Origin: Oscillospiraceae bacterium
Lineage (GTDB): Bacteria; Bacillota; Clostridia; Oscillospirales; Oscillospiraceae
Reading direction: 5' to 3'
Length of the DNA: 64,000 nt
Assembly: GCA_902779945.1 (NCBI GenBank)
Contig: CACZDN010000005.1
Coordinates: 124,001-188,000, forward strand
Made by a program: the position numbers and the translations under genes. The notes under the pieces were generated by a model. The model saw nothing but the letters and a program-made list of their open reading frames with translations. It had not been told where the DNA came from and did no database searches. Below, one piece after another: positions 17,317 through 25,655 of this stretch; position 1 is the stretch's first letter; each line of letters starts with the position of its first letter.

Positions 17317-19329
17317 ATGTACTGCACAAGAAAAGTAACGGACGATCTGATCTGGGTCGGCGCGGACGACCGGCGCCTGCCCTTTTTTGAGGGCGTCTAC
17401 GGCGTGCCCGACGGCGTTTCTTACAACTCCTATCTGCTGCTGGACGAGAAGACGGTGCTGTTCGACACGGTGGACAAGGCCGTCTACGGCGTCTTCCTTG
17501 AAAACCTGGCCCACACTCTCGCCGGACGGCCGCTGGACTATCTCGTGATCCACCACATGGAGCCTGACCACGCCGCCACGCTGGAGCTGGTGCTGCAGCG
17601 CTATCCGGAGGCGACGGTGATCTGCAACGCCAAGATCAAGACCATGATCGCCCAGTTCTTCCCGATGGACCTGTCGTCGCGCGTCCGGCTCGTCAAGGAG
17701 GGGGACAGCTTCTCCTCCGGCCGCCACAGCTTCACCTTTGTCATGGCCCCGATGGTTCACTGGCCCGAGGTCATGATGAGCTATGACGAGACCGCGAAGA
17801 TTCTCTTCACGGCCGACGCTTTCGGCAGCTTCGGCGCGCTCAACGGCAGACTCTTTGCCGACGAGGTGGACTTCTTCTCCGAATACGTGGACGAGGCGCG
17901 GCGCTACTACACGAACATCGTGGGCAAGTACGGCCCCCAGGTGCAGGCGGCGCTCAAAAAGGCCGCGAAGCTTGATATTCAGTACGTCTGCCCGCTCCAC
18001 GGCTTTGTCTGGCGCAGCCACTTCGGCGACTTTGTGGAGAAGTATCTCCAGTGGTCCAGCTACACCCCCGAGGAGAAGAGCGTCATGATCGCCTACGCCT
18101 CGGTCTACGGCCACACAGAGAACACCGCCAACATCCTGGCGGCAAAGCTCTGCGAGAAGGGTGTCAAGGTCCGCATGTACGACACCTCCGTCACCCCCGC
18201 AAGCTATATCGTGGCCGACGCCTTCCGCTGCAGCCACCTTGTCTTCGCCGCCACGACCTACAACGCCGGCGTCTTCGTGACCATGGAAAACCTCCTGCAC
18301 GATATTGCCGCCCACAACCTCCAGAACCGCAAGATCGCCCTGATCGAGAACGGCTCCTGGGCCGCCGTCAGCGGCAAAGTCATGGCCGACATTCTCTCCG
18401 GCCTCAAGGGCATCGAGTTCTATGAGCAGAAGATCTCCCTCAAATCCTCTCTCGCCGAGGCACAGCTGGACGAGCTGGAGGCACTGGCCCAGGCCATCGC
18501 GGACGAGCTTGCACCGAAGCCTGCAGCCGTTCCTGCCGCCGCAGCAGAGACCACTGTCGAGGTCAAAGCCGGGGAAGTGGACAAGAAAGCCTTCAACAAG
18601 CTCAGTTACGGCGTTCAGGTCCTGACCACCCGCGCCGACGGGCGGGATTACGGCTGCATCATCAATACCGCCTGCCAGGTCGGCTCCGGCGATCCGAAGG
18701 TCGTCACCGTCTCCGTCATCAAAAAGAACCACACCTGCGACATGATCAGACAGGCGGGCCGCTTCAACGTATCCATCCTCACTGAGGATGCGCCCTACAG
18801 CCTCTTCCAGCGCTTTGGCTTCCAGAGCGGGCGGGACATGGACAAATTCGCCGACGTGGCATATACGGACCGCACGGCGAACGGCCTCCGCTATATCCCG
18901 GAGTACACCAACGCCGTCCTCTCCTGCGAGGTGGTCGAGGTGCGCGAGCTTGAGACCCAGACCCTCTTCCTCGCCAACGTGGTCGAGGCGAAGGTCCTCT
19001 CCTCCGCGCCCTCCTGCACCTACAGCTACTATCACGCCCACATCAAGCCCAAGAAGAACCCCGCGCCCGAGCAGAAGGAGTGCTGGGTCTGCAAGGTCTG
19101 CGGCTACGTCTACGAGGGCGCCGAGCTGCCCGACGACTTCGTCTGCCCCCTGTGCAAGCACGGGAAGGACGATTTCGAGCACGTCGTACCCGAGACGAAG
19201 AAAAAGCAGAAGGGCTGGGTCTGCCAGATCTGCGGCCACTTCGAGCCCTGCGAGGGCGAGCTGCCCGCCGACTATGCCTGCCCCCTCTGCAAGCATGGCC
19301 GCGAGGACTTCGTCCCGGCGGAGCAGTAA
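17317..19329 (+). CDS. Flavodiiron protein with flavin reductase and two rubredoxin domains
   Basis: A 670-residue cytoplasmic protein with five parts: a metallo-beta-lactamase diiron domain (1-250; ligand motif H80-M-E82-P-D84-H85, then HWPEV, TADAFGSFG and CPLHGF), flavodoxin (about 255-395; FMN loop ASVYGHTENTA), a flavin reductase domain (about 425-585), and two rubredoxin-like domains (about 588-628 and 632-670). Such proteins reduce O2 to water or NO to N2O, protecting strict anaerobes. Here the reductase and rubredoxins are on the same chain. The spacing between CxxC pairs is short (14-15 residues), as in rubrerythrin-type rubredoxins. The start ATG follows GGAGAG. A single-gene unit upstream of the hydrogenase operon terminator region. 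Confidence 0.93.
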   Translation: MYCTRKVTDDLIWVGADDRRLPFFEGVYGVPDGVSYNSYLLLDEKTVLFDTVDKAVYGVFLENLAHTLAGRPLDYLVIHHMEPDHAATLELVLQRYPEATVICNAKIKTMIAQFFPMDLSSRVRLVKEGDSFSSGRHSFTFVMAPMVHWPEVMMSYDETAKILFTADAFGSFGALNGRLFADEVDFFSEYVDEARRYYTNIVGKYGPQVQAALKKAAKLDIQYVCPLHGFVWRSHFGDFVEKYLQWSSYTPEEKSVMIAYASVYGHTENTANILAAKLCEKGVKVRMYDTSVTPASYIVADAFRCSHLVFAATTYNAGVFVTMENLLHDIAAHNLQNRKIALIENGSWAAVSGKVMADILSGLKGIEFYEQKISLKSSLAEAQLDELEALAQAIADELAPKPAAVPAAAAETTVEVKAGEVDKKAFNKLSYGVQVLTTRADGRDYGCIINTACQVGSGDPKVVTVSVIKKNHTCDMIRQAGRFNVSILTEDAPYSLFQRFGFQSGRDMDKFADVAYTDRTANGLRYIPEYTNAVLSCEVVEVRELETQTLFLANVVEAKVLSSAPSCTYSYYHAHIKPKKNPAPEQKECWVCKVCGYVYEGAELPDDFVCPLCKHGKDDFEHVVPETKKKQKGWVCQICGHFEPCEGELPADYACPLCKHGREDFVPAEQ

Positions 19330-19330
19330 A

Positions 19331-19490
19331 ACTCTTCTCCAACAGACCGCTATGAATCTTTCCGGCCGGTTTTTCGCGCATGCTTCGTTATCGCCCTTGG
19401 CAATACACAAAGTATTCCCTGCGGGCGCTGCCTTGCCTGACACAAATCCGCCTCGGAAATCTTTCGCAGCGCCTTATTGGAGAAGAGTAT
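19331..19490. repeat. Family-B inverted-repeat element, copy 2
   Basis: 160 bp with ends ACTCTTCTCCAAC and TTGGAGAAGAGTAT, inverted relative to the copy at 5118-5278 and similar to it throughout (for example CACAAATCCGCCTCGGAAAT). It starts two bases after the flavodiiron stop codon. The core CAATACACAAAGTATTCC is present. This element, the next two repeats and a terminator fill the 439-base gap before hydA. Confidence 0.8.
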
Positions 19491-19513
19491 AAAACAAGGT
19501 GATGAATAAAGCT

Positions 19514-19555
19514 TGTCATCCTGAGCGGAGCGAAGCGAAGTCGAAGAATCTTTCC
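19514..19555. repeat. CATCCTGAGCGGAG-type repeat, single arm
   Basis: GTCATCCTGAGCGGAGCGAA... GAAGAATCTTTCC, a half unit of the dispersed repeat also present at 3301, near 4963 and at 37757. Confidence 0.7.
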
Positions 19556-19670
19556 TAAGGCAACACCGCATAATTCGGCGAGAGCGAATCCTGAGAAAAT
19601 TTGGGTTCTGATGAAGGCATTTTTTTGCAGGAATACTTTGTGTATTTCAAGATTGTGCGGTGTTGCCCTA
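19556..19670. repeat. Family-A inverted-repeat element, 115-bp copy
   Basis: Ends TAAGGCAACACCGCA and TGCGGTGTTGCCCTA are inverted repeats. The interior carries TTCGGCGAGAGCGAATCC, AATTTGGGTTCTGATG and the core GGAATACTTTGTGTATT. It is closely similar, in the same orientation, to the copy at 27115-27220. Confidence 0.85.
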
Positions 19671-19719
19671 ATGCTTCTTCGCCGCGTTGCTCTCCTCCGG
19701 CATGACACCGTCATAACGC

Positions 19720-19756
19720 AAAACGCCTCAGGAGCTTCGGCTCCTGAGGCGTTTTT
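19720..19756. terminator. Terminator downstream of hydA
   Basis: AAAACGCCTCAGGAG and CTCCTGAGGCGTTTT pair perfectly around CTTCGG, giving a 16-bp stem capped by a UUCG tetraloop. A and T runs on both sides let it work in either direction; it ends the minus-strand hydrogenase operon. Confidence 0.9.
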
Positions 19757-19768
19757 GAAGAGATAGGA

Positions 19769-21460
19769 TCAATGCTGTCCGTGCAGGGGGTAGTGAATGT
19801 GCAGCAGCTCGTGGGCGCGGCCCTTGAGAAGATCGTCGTATATGTAGCCGAGAGCCGGGTTCTGCTGCGGGATCTTGAGCTCGCAGGCTTCGTCGGCCTT
19901 GAAGATGGCATCCATGCGCTCCGCCTTGCGGGCATTGGAGGCGGGGGGCTGTCCGCCGCCGCCGATGCAGCCGTTGGGGCAGGCCATGACCTCGATGAAG
20001 TCGAACTGCTCCTCGCCGCTCTCGACCTTCTCGATGAGCGCGTCGGCGTTGCCGAGGCCGTTCGCCACCGCGATGCGGATGCTGAGATCGCCGGCGGTGA
20101 CGGTGAAGGCCTTGATGCCCTCAAGACCGCGCACACCGCACTCGGCAATGGTCTTCAGCGTGTCGGGGGAGGCGTCGTCCAGCACGCGGCGGATGACGGC
20201 CTCGGTCACGCCGCCCGTGACGCCGAAGATAACGCCCGCGCCGGTGTACTCGCCGAGGGGGCTGTCCGGCTCGGAATCGGGCAGGTTTTTGAAGTCGATG
20301 CCGGCGGCTTTGATGAGGCGGGCCAACTCGTCCGTCGTGAGGACCAGGTCGATCAGGCGCTTTCCGTCCTTCTCAAGCTCGGGCCGCTGGGCCTCGAACT
20401 TCTTGGCGGTGCAGGGCATGATGGCGACGGAGTAGACGTCCTCGTCCTTGAACTGCTCGCGGATGAGCGCGCCGAGCATCTCCATCGGGCTTCCGCAGGT
20501 GGAGACCTGGGGCATCAGATGAGGGTGGGCCTTTTCGACGTGCTGGATCCAGCCGGGGCAGCAGGAGGTGAACATCGGCAGCTTCGCACCGGACTTGACC
20601 TTCTCGAGAAACTCCGCGCTCTCCTCCATGATGGTGAGGTCGGCGCTGAGGTTGGTGTCATACACCACGTCCACGCCGAGACGGCGCAGCGCGGTCACAA
20701 GCTTGCCGGTGACGGGCTCGTTCGCGGGCATCCCGAATTCCTCGGCCAGGCCAACGCGCACGCTGGGCGCGTACTGGACCACGACGCGCTTGTTGGGATC
20801 GTTCAGCATCTTCCACATCTCGGGGATCTGACGATTGATGACGATGGCGCCGGTGGGGCAGACCGCCGCACACTGGCCGCAGCCGACGCAGCCGGTCTCG
20901 GACAGCATCTTGCCGAAGCCGGGGGCCACGACGGCCTTCTTGCCGCGCCTGGTGAAGTCGATCGCACCGATGTTCTGGACCTCGGAGCACATGCGCACGC
21001 ACAGGCCGCAGAGGATGCACTTGGAGGGGTCGCGGGTGATGCAGGGGGAGGAGACGTCCAGACGCTCGTGGGAGTAGGTATTCTCACTGAAGCGCGGCTC
21101 CACCACGTTGTAGCGGTGGGCGTATTCCTGAAGCTTGCAGCGGCCGCTCTGCTCGCAGGTGAGGCAGTCGGCCCTGTGGCTGTTCATGAGGAGCTGGAGG
21201 GTGGTATGGCGGCTCTCCAGAACCTTCTTCGTATGGGTGAAGACGACGAGACCGTTGCGCGGCTGCATGGAGCAGGCGGCGTCCAGCGCGCCCCTCTCGT
21301 TCTCCACAAGGCAGAGACGGCAGCCGCCGTAGATGGAGAGGTTCTCGCAGTAGCACAGCGAGGGGATATCGATGCCGTTGTTGCGGGCAACCTCGAGGAC
21401 GTTGCGCTCATCGGTAAACGGACATTCGATGCCGTCGATGATCATTTTCTTTTCAGCCAT
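19769..21460 (-). CDS. hydA: NAD-dependent [FeFe]-hydrogenase catalytic subunit
   Basis: A 563-residue hydrogenase large subunit of the HndD/HydA type. It contains an N-terminal 2Fe-2S ferredoxin domain (CYCENLSIYGGCRLC, about 36-50), a His/Cys3 cluster region (HRADCLTCEQSGRC), two 4Fe-4S clusters (CILCGLCVRMC, CVGCGQCAAVCPTGA), and an H-cluster domain with TSCCPGW, MPCTAKKFE and ACPNGCIGGGGQP. The last motif usually reads GGC where this has NGC. It reduces protons or oxidises H2, and in the trimer couples NADH and ferredoxin oxidation (electron bifurcation). It is the third gene of hydCBA, 3 bases after hydB. The C-terminal short HxxYPLHGQH tail is normal. Confidence 0.95.
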   Translation of the reverse strand: MAEKKMIIDGIECPFTDERNVLEVARNNGIDIPSLCYCENLSIYGGCRLCLVENERGALDAACSMQPRNGLVVFTHTKKVLESRHTTLQLLMNSHRADCLTCEQSGRCKLQEYAHRYNVVEPRFSENTYSHERLDVSSPCITRDPSKCILCGLCVRMCSEVQNIGAIDFTRRGKKAVVAPGFGKMLSETGCVGCGQCAAVCPTGAIVINRQIPEMWKMLNDPNKRVVVQYAPSVRVGLAEEFGMPANEPVTGKLVTALRRLGVDVVYDTNLSADLTIMEESAEFLEKVKSGAKLPMFTSCCPGWIQHVEKAHPHLMPQVSTCGSPMEMLGALIREQFKDEDVYSVAIMPCTAKKFEAQRPELEKDGKRLIDLVLTTDELARLIKAAGIDFKNLPDSEPDSPLGEYTGAGVIFGVTGGVTEAVIRRVLDDASPDTLKTIAECGVRGLEGIKAFTVTAGDLSIRIAVANGLGNADALIEKVESGEEQFDFIEVMACPNGCIGGGGQPPASNARKAERMDAIFKADEACELKIPQQNPALGYIYDDLLKGRAHELLHIHYPLHGQH

Positions 21461-21463
21461 GCT

Positions 21464-23347
21464 TTAACCCTCCTTGATGGCGCCGACCGGGCAGTTCGCC
21501 TTGCAGGTGCCGCACTTGATGCACTTGGTCGTGTCGATGACGTGCTGGTGGCGCGGCGTGCCGGAGATCGCGTCGACCGGGCAGTTGCGCGCACAGCGGG
21601 TGCAGCCGATGCACTTGTCCGTAATGACATACTGGGACAGCGCCTTGCAGACGCCGCAGTGACAGCGCTTGTCGCGGATATGCTCGACATACTCCTCCTC
21701 AAAGTTCTGCAGCGTGGAGAGGACGGGGTTCGGGGCCGTCTTGCCCAGACCGCAGAGGGAGGACACCTGGATCATCTTGGCGAGATCGCGCAGCTCGTCG
21801 ATGTCGCTCATGCGGCCCTTGCCGACGGTGATGCGCTTGAGAATCTCATTCATGCGGGTCGTACCCTCACGGCAGGGGGTGCACTTGCCGCAGGACTCCT
21901 CGCAGATGAAGTTCATGAAGAACTGGGCGATGTTGACCATGCAGCTGTCCTCGTCCATGACGACGAGACCGCCGGAGCCGATGATCGCGCCGACCTTCTT
22001 GAGCGAGTCGAAGTCCATCGGGAGGTCAAGGTGCTCCTCGGTGAGGCAGCCGCCGGAGGGGCCGCCGATCTGGACGGCCTTGAACTTCTTGCCGTTCTTG
22101 ATGCCGCCGCCGATGTCGTACACGACCTCGCGCAGGGTGGTGCCCATGGGGACCTCGATCAGACCGGTGTTGACGACGTTGCCGGTCAGTGCGAAGGCCT
22201 TGGTGCCGGGGCTGCCGTCGGTGCCGACGGAGCGGAACCAGGCCGCGCCCTTCTTGATGATGTCGGGGACGTTGGCGAAGGTCTCGACGTTGTTGAGGCA
22301 GGTGGGCTTGCCGAAGAGGCCCTTGTCCACGCTGCGCGGGGGCTTGGTGCGCGGCATGCCGCGGTTGCCCTCGATGGAGGCGGTCATGGCGGAGCCCTCG
22401 CCGCAGACGAAGGCGCCGGCGCCCTTGTTGATGTGCATGTGGAAGCTCTTGCCGCTGCCGAGAATATCGTCGCCGATGAGGCCGTATTCCTCAGCCTGGG
22501 CGATCGCGATGGACAGACGCGACACCGCCAGCGGGTACTCCGCGCGGACGTAGATATAGCCCTCGGTGGAATCCGTCGCGACGCCCGCGATGATCATGCC
22601 CTCGAGGATCTTGTGGGGGTCGCCCTCCATGCAGGAGCGGTCCATGAACGCGCCGGGGTCGCCCTCGTCGCCGTTGCAGACGATGTACTTGACGGGCTCC
22701 TCGGTGTGGGCCGCGACCTGGGCCCACTTCTTGCCGGTCGGGAAGCCGGCGCCGCCGCGGCCGCGCAGGCCGGAGTCGGAGACCTCCTGAATGACCTCTT
22801 CGCCCGTCATCTCAAACAGGGCCTTGACCAGGGCCGCATAGCCGCCGATGGAGAAGTACTCCTCGATGCTCTCGGCGTCGATGTGTCCGCAGTGCTCCAG
22901 CACGCGGCGGGTCTGCTTCTTGTAGAAGGGAATGTCCTCCTGACGCTTGTAGAGCTGGCCGTTCTGGTGATAGCCCAGGCGCTCGATAAATTCACCGCCG
23001 AGGATGGTCTTCTCGACGATTTCTTTCACGTCTTCAGCGTGGACCTTCGTATACAGCCACCCCTCCGGCTCAATGCGGACCAGGGGGCCCATCTCGCAGA
23101 AACCGTGGCAGCCGGACTTCTTGATGCCGGTGGCCTCGCCGCCGCAGCTCTGGTTCAGGGAGAGCTCGAACGCGGCGCCGTGTTCCTCCATCTGCTTTTT
23201 CAGCTCCTCATACACGGCGAGGTTGCCGCCGGCCGCGCAGCCGGTGCCGCAGCAGACAAGGACCTTGCGCTTCTCGCAGGCGCGGGCCTGCATGAATTTC
23301 TCCTGCAGGGCGCGGAATTCTTCCAGATTCTTGATCTTTTCACGCAT
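21464..23347 (-). CDS. hydB: Hydrogenase NADH/FMN subunit (NuoF-like)
   Basis: 627 residues. An N-terminal thioredoxin-like 2Fe-2S domain (about 25-115; VCCGTGCAAGG, CHGFCEMGP) precedes the NuoF core with the NADH/FMN-binding GLRGRGGAGFPTG, CNGDEGDPGAFMDR and GAGAFVCGEGSAM segments. Next comes the 4Fe-4S motif ESCGKCTPCREG, and finally a two-cluster ferredoxin (CIGCTRCARNCP, CIKCGTCKANCP). This is the diaphorase that takes electrons from NADH and splits or merges them in bifurcating hydrogenases. It lies between hydC (4-base gap) and hydA (3-base gap), so the operon encodes a complete HydABC trimer. Confidence 0.95.
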   Translation of the reverse strand: MREKIKNLEEFRALQEKFMQARACEKRKVLVCCGTGCAAGGNLAVYEELKKQMEEHGAAFELSLNQSCGGEATGIKKSGCHGFCEMGPLVRIEPEGWLYTKVHAEDVKEIVEKTILGGEFIERLGYHQNGQLYKRQEDIPFYKKQTRRVLEHCGHIDAESIEEYFSIGGYAALVKALFEMTGEEVIQEVSDSGLRGRGGAGFPTGKKWAQVAAHTEEPVKYIVCNGDEGDPGAFMDRSCMEGDPHKILEGMIIAGVATDSTEGYIYVRAEYPLAVSRLSIAIAQAEEYGLIGDDILGSGKSFHMHINKGAGAFVCGEGSAMTASIEGNRGMPRTKPPRSVDKGLFGKPTCLNNVETFANVPDIIKKGAAWFRSVGTDGSPGTKAFALTGNVVNTGLIEVPMGTTLREVVYDIGGGIKNGKKFKAVQIGGPSGGCLTEEHLDLPMDFDSLKKVGAIIGSGGLVVMDEDSCMVNIAQFFMNFICEESCGKCTPCREGTTRMNEILKRITVGKGRMSDIDELRDLAKMIQVSSLCGLGKTAPNPVLSTLQNFEEEYVEHIRDKRCHCGVCKALSQYVITDKCIGCTRCARNCPVDAISGTPRHQHVIDTTKCIKCGTCKANCPVGAIKEG

Positions 23348-23351
23348 CGCG

Positions 23352-23825
23352 TCATGCCTCCTCTCTGAGCTGCTCGACCAGGGCGCGGGCCTTCTCCGGC
23401 GTCATGGCAGCATGGACGGTGTCATTGACCATGACCACGGGGCTCAGGCCGCACGCGCCGAGACACGAGACAATCTCCAGCGTGAACAGGCCGTCGTCCG
23501 AATTGGGCTTGTGCTCGTTCGTGCCGGTAGCGTCATAGAGAGCCTGCAGCACGTTGCTGCTCTTGCGCACGTGACATGCGGTGCCTCGGCAGACCTTCAT
23601 GACGTACTTGCCCTTGGCGTCCAGGGAGAAGTTGCCGTAGAAGGTGGCCACGCCGTAGAGCTTGGACTCGCTCATGCCGACCTTTTTGGCGATATACTCC
23701 AGCGCCTCCTGCGGCAGATAGCGGTAACGCTCCTGCACGTCCTGCATGATCGCAATGATCTTCGCCTTGTCGCCGCCGTATTTTTCCAGAACGGAGTCAA
23801 TGAACCCGAAATCAACGGTTTCCAA
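23352..23825 (-). CDS. hydC: Hydrogenase small 2Fe-2S subunit (NuoE-like)
   Basis: 157 residues. A helical N-terminus (YLPQEALEYIAKKVGMSESKLYGVATFY) and a thioredoxin-like 2Fe-2S fold with cysteines in CRGTACHVR and CLGACGLSPVV are both standard for NuoE/HndA. I chose the TTG start at 23825: it follows AGAAAGGATG and gives the family's usual N-terminus; the longer frame upstream runs through the promoter. It carries electrons within the hydrogenase trimer. It is the first gene of the operon, with a near-consensus promoter about 70 bases upstream. Confidence 0.93.
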   Translation of the reverse strand: METVDFGFIDSVLEKYGGDKAKIIAIMQDVQERYRYLPQEALEYIAKKVGMSESKLYGVATFYGNFSLDAKGKYVMKVCRGTACHVRKSSNVLQALYDATGTNEHKPNSDDGLFTLEIVSCLGACGLSPVVMVNDTVHAAMTPEKARALVEQLREEA

Positions 23826-23895
23826 AGTGATCGCATCCTTTCTTATGTGTTTGGAGTGGATAATTGATAAAAGTGTAACACTCACTCTCCCGGGC

Positions 23896-23924
23896 ATTAT
23901 ACCCCACTTTATAACAACATGCAA
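23896..23924 (-). promoter_or_regulatory. Sigma-A promoter of the hydCBA operon
   Basis: Read on the minus strand: TTGCAT (23924-23919), 17-base spacer, TATAAT (23901-23896). An untranslated leader of about 65 bases follows before the TTG start. Confidence 0.75.
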
Positions 23925-24055
23925 GTAATTCTTACAAAGAATGCACAGGCATTTCATACTCCACCCTCGGAGAGGTCAGAGGGGACGCAGCCTGCAAACC
24001 TTCTCGCTTCGCAAAGACATTATGCGAAATAAATGAGGATCCATCAAAACCCCTC

Positions 24056-24083
24056 TTGACATTTTGCCTGAAACCGTTACAAT
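24056..24083 (+). promoter_or_regulatory. Strong promoter upstream of the leader RNA
   Basis: Perfect TTGACA at 24056-24061, 16-base spacer, TACAAT at 24078-24083. It is divergent from the hydrogenase promoter, about 130 bases away, and would start RNA near 24090. Confidence 0.75.
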
Positions 24084-24089
24084 GGGCCT

Positions 24090-24221
24090 GTCCGATCCGC
24101 GAGGTGGCCTTGCGGTGAGGTTATATCATCCATCTGACGCCGAAAGAGAGCTTGAGGCGGAAGGCAGCTCAATCTGCGCGGTGCGCGTTTTTTGCCATGC
24201 CTTCCGGCATGGTTTTTTTAT
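24090..24221 (+). ncRNA. Structured leader RNA ending in a terminator (unclassified)
   Basis: Between a strong promoter and the TM1266-type gene lies a non-coding stretch with clear secondary structure. CCGCGAGG/CCTTGCGG forms an 8-bp hairpin (about 24097-24115). GACGCC...GGCGG and GAGCT...AGCTC offer further pairing (24142-24174). GCCATGCC-TTCC-GGCATGGT followed by seven T residues (24194-24220) is an intrinsic terminator. The layout is that of a riboswitch, attenuator or small RNA acting on the downstream regulator-transporter genes. I compared it from memory with the common riboswitch classes, SRP RNA and 6S RNA and found no convincing match. About 215 further bases without a gene precede the next start codon and hold more possible hairpins. 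Confidence 0.6.
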
Positions 24222-24436
24222 TCGATGGCGAACAAGGTTCACAATCGAAGACTCACGCTTATCGCACGCGGCAGGGCATGATATGCCGCGTTTGGTCGGC
24301 ATGAGGCCTTGCAGGACTCGGGCCGGGGTGTTTTTTGAGAAGCAAAGCTCTCTCAAAAACGGATCTGGTTTTCTCCGGGCTTTCCGCCGGGAACTTTCGC
24401 TGTCGGATGATCCTGCATTTCGGAAAGGAGAGTCAT

Positions 24437-24688
24437 ATGGAAACACGCATCGCCGCAATCTCCATCGTGGTGGAGGGTGCGGAATCCGTCGAGACCATCA
24501 ACGCTGTCCTGCACGACTATGCGCCCTACATCCTGGGCCGCCTGGGTATTCCGTACCGGGAAAAGGGTGTGAGCGTCATCTGCCTTGTGCTGGATGCCCC
24601 GATGGACGTTATCAACGCATTGAGCGGGAAGCTCGGGAGACTCCCGGGCGTCAGCGCCAAGGCGGTCACGCCGAAGAGCGCAAAGTAA
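24437..24688 (+). CDS. TM1266 family iron-only hydrogenase system putative regulator
   Basis: An 83-residue ferredoxin-like/ACT-fold protein (METRIAAISIVVE... YIPYREKGVSVICLVLDAP pattern; regularly spaced beta strands). It matches the TM1266 family, small proteins found beside [FeFe]-hydrogenase or maturation genes and proposed as regulators. The start ATG follows GGAAAGGAG; upstream frame is leader RNA. It is followed after 19 bases by an ABC importer operon. A hydrogenase operon lies divergently 600 bases away, consistent with the family's usual context. The ligand and target are not known. Confidence 0.85.
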   Translation: METRIAAISIVVEGAESVETINAVLHDYAPYILGRLGIPYREKGVSVICLVLDAPMDVINALSGKLGRLPGVSAKAVTPKSAK

Positions 24689-24707
24689 AAAAGAAAGGAT
24701 CATAAAT

Positions 24708-25655
24708 ATGAAAAAGAAAACGATTACCCTGACTGTCGTCATGCTCTGCCTCTGCCTGATCCTCGGCTGCGGCAGCGCCTTTGCGGAGGACGCCGTGCGC
24801 GTCTATACCCTCAACGGCACCACCGGCTTCGGCATGGCCGGGCTCATCGCGGACGCAAAACCAGGCTACAGCTTCACCGTGGAGTCCGACCCCTCCGTCG
24901 TCACCGCCGCGCTGGTGAGCGGGGACTGCGACATCGCGGCTCTCCCGACCAACGCCGCCGCTGCGCTCTACAACAAGACCGGCGGCAAGGTGCAGGTCCT
25001 GGCTCTCAACACCCGCGGCGTCCTCTACCTCGTGACGGACGGCAGGGAGAAGATCGAAAGCATCTCTGATCTCAACGGCAAGACGGTCTACGCCCCGGCG
25101 CAGAACCCCAGCTTCATTTTTGCCGCGCTCTGCAGCAAGTACGGCATTGAGCTCAATATTGATACCAGCTATGCCCAGCCTGCGGAGCTGAACGCCGCCG
25201 TTGCTGCCGGACAGGTGAGTCTTGCCGTTTTGCCCGAGCCGATGGTGACGGTGGCAAAGAGCCAGAACCAGGATCTCGTTGTCGCCCTCGACCTCACTGC
25301 CGAGTGGGACAAGGTCATGGAGCCGGGCAGTCTGGTGCAGGGCTGTGTTGTAGTTCGCCGTGAGTTTGCCGAGCAGAACCCCGACGCAGTCAAGGCCTTT
25401 CTCGCAGACTATGAGGCATCCGTCAGGCTTCTGAGCGAGGACGCCGAGACCGCCGCGCAGAAGATCGAGGCGGCGGGCATCTTCGCCAAGGCCGCCGTTG
25501 CTGCCAAGGCCATCCCGAACTGCAACGTCTGCTTCGTCACCGGCGCCGACATGCAGCGCGATCTCGGCGCGTTCCTGGAGATCATGTTCGAGCAGGTGCC
25601 CCAGTCCATCGGCGGCAAGCTCCCCGGCGATGATTTCTACTGCATTCTGAAATGA
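24708..25655 (+). CDS. ABC transporter substrate-binding protein (NMT1/SsuA-like)
   Basis: A 315-residue exported protein with a signal peptide containing a lipobox-like LILGCGS around Cys21, so it is probably a lipoprotein. The rest is a type II periplasmic-binding fold of the TauA/SsuA/ThiY kind: SGDCDIAALPTNAAAALYNK, DLNGKTVYAPAQNPSFIF and LPEPMVTVAKSQNQDLVV are typical landmarks. The ligand cannot be read. It begins a three-gene importer (binding protein, permease, ATPase) with four- and eight-base overlaps, preceded by a hydrogenase-linked regulator and a structured leader RNA. Confidence 0.9.
   Translation: MKKKTITLTVVMLCLCLILGCGSAFAEDAVRVYTLNGTTGFGMAGLIADAKPGYSFTVESDPSVVTAALVSGDCDIAALPTNAAAALYNKTGGKVQVLALNTRGVLYLVTDGREKIESISDLNGKTVYAPAQNPSFIFAALCSKYGIELNIDTSYAQPAELNAAVAAGQVSLAVLPEPMVTVAKSQNQDLVVALDLTAEWDKVMEPGSLVQGCVVVRREFAEQNPDAVKAFLADYEASVRLLSEDAETAAQKIEAAGIFAKAAVAAKAIPNCNVCFVTGADMQRDLGAFLEIMFEQVPQSIGGKLPGDDFYCILK

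Noticed and set aside
19772-23368. A 1198-codon open frame on the plus strand opposite the hydrogenase operon
   Set aside because: It is the antisense shadow of high-GC hydA and hydB: the protein is low complexity in A, V, D, G and L, has no motif, and the minus strand encodes complete hydrogenase subunits.
24090-24221. TPP, fluoride, THF, c-di-GMP or SRP RNA
   Set aside because: Searched by eye for the conserved cores of these classes and found none; kept as unclassified.
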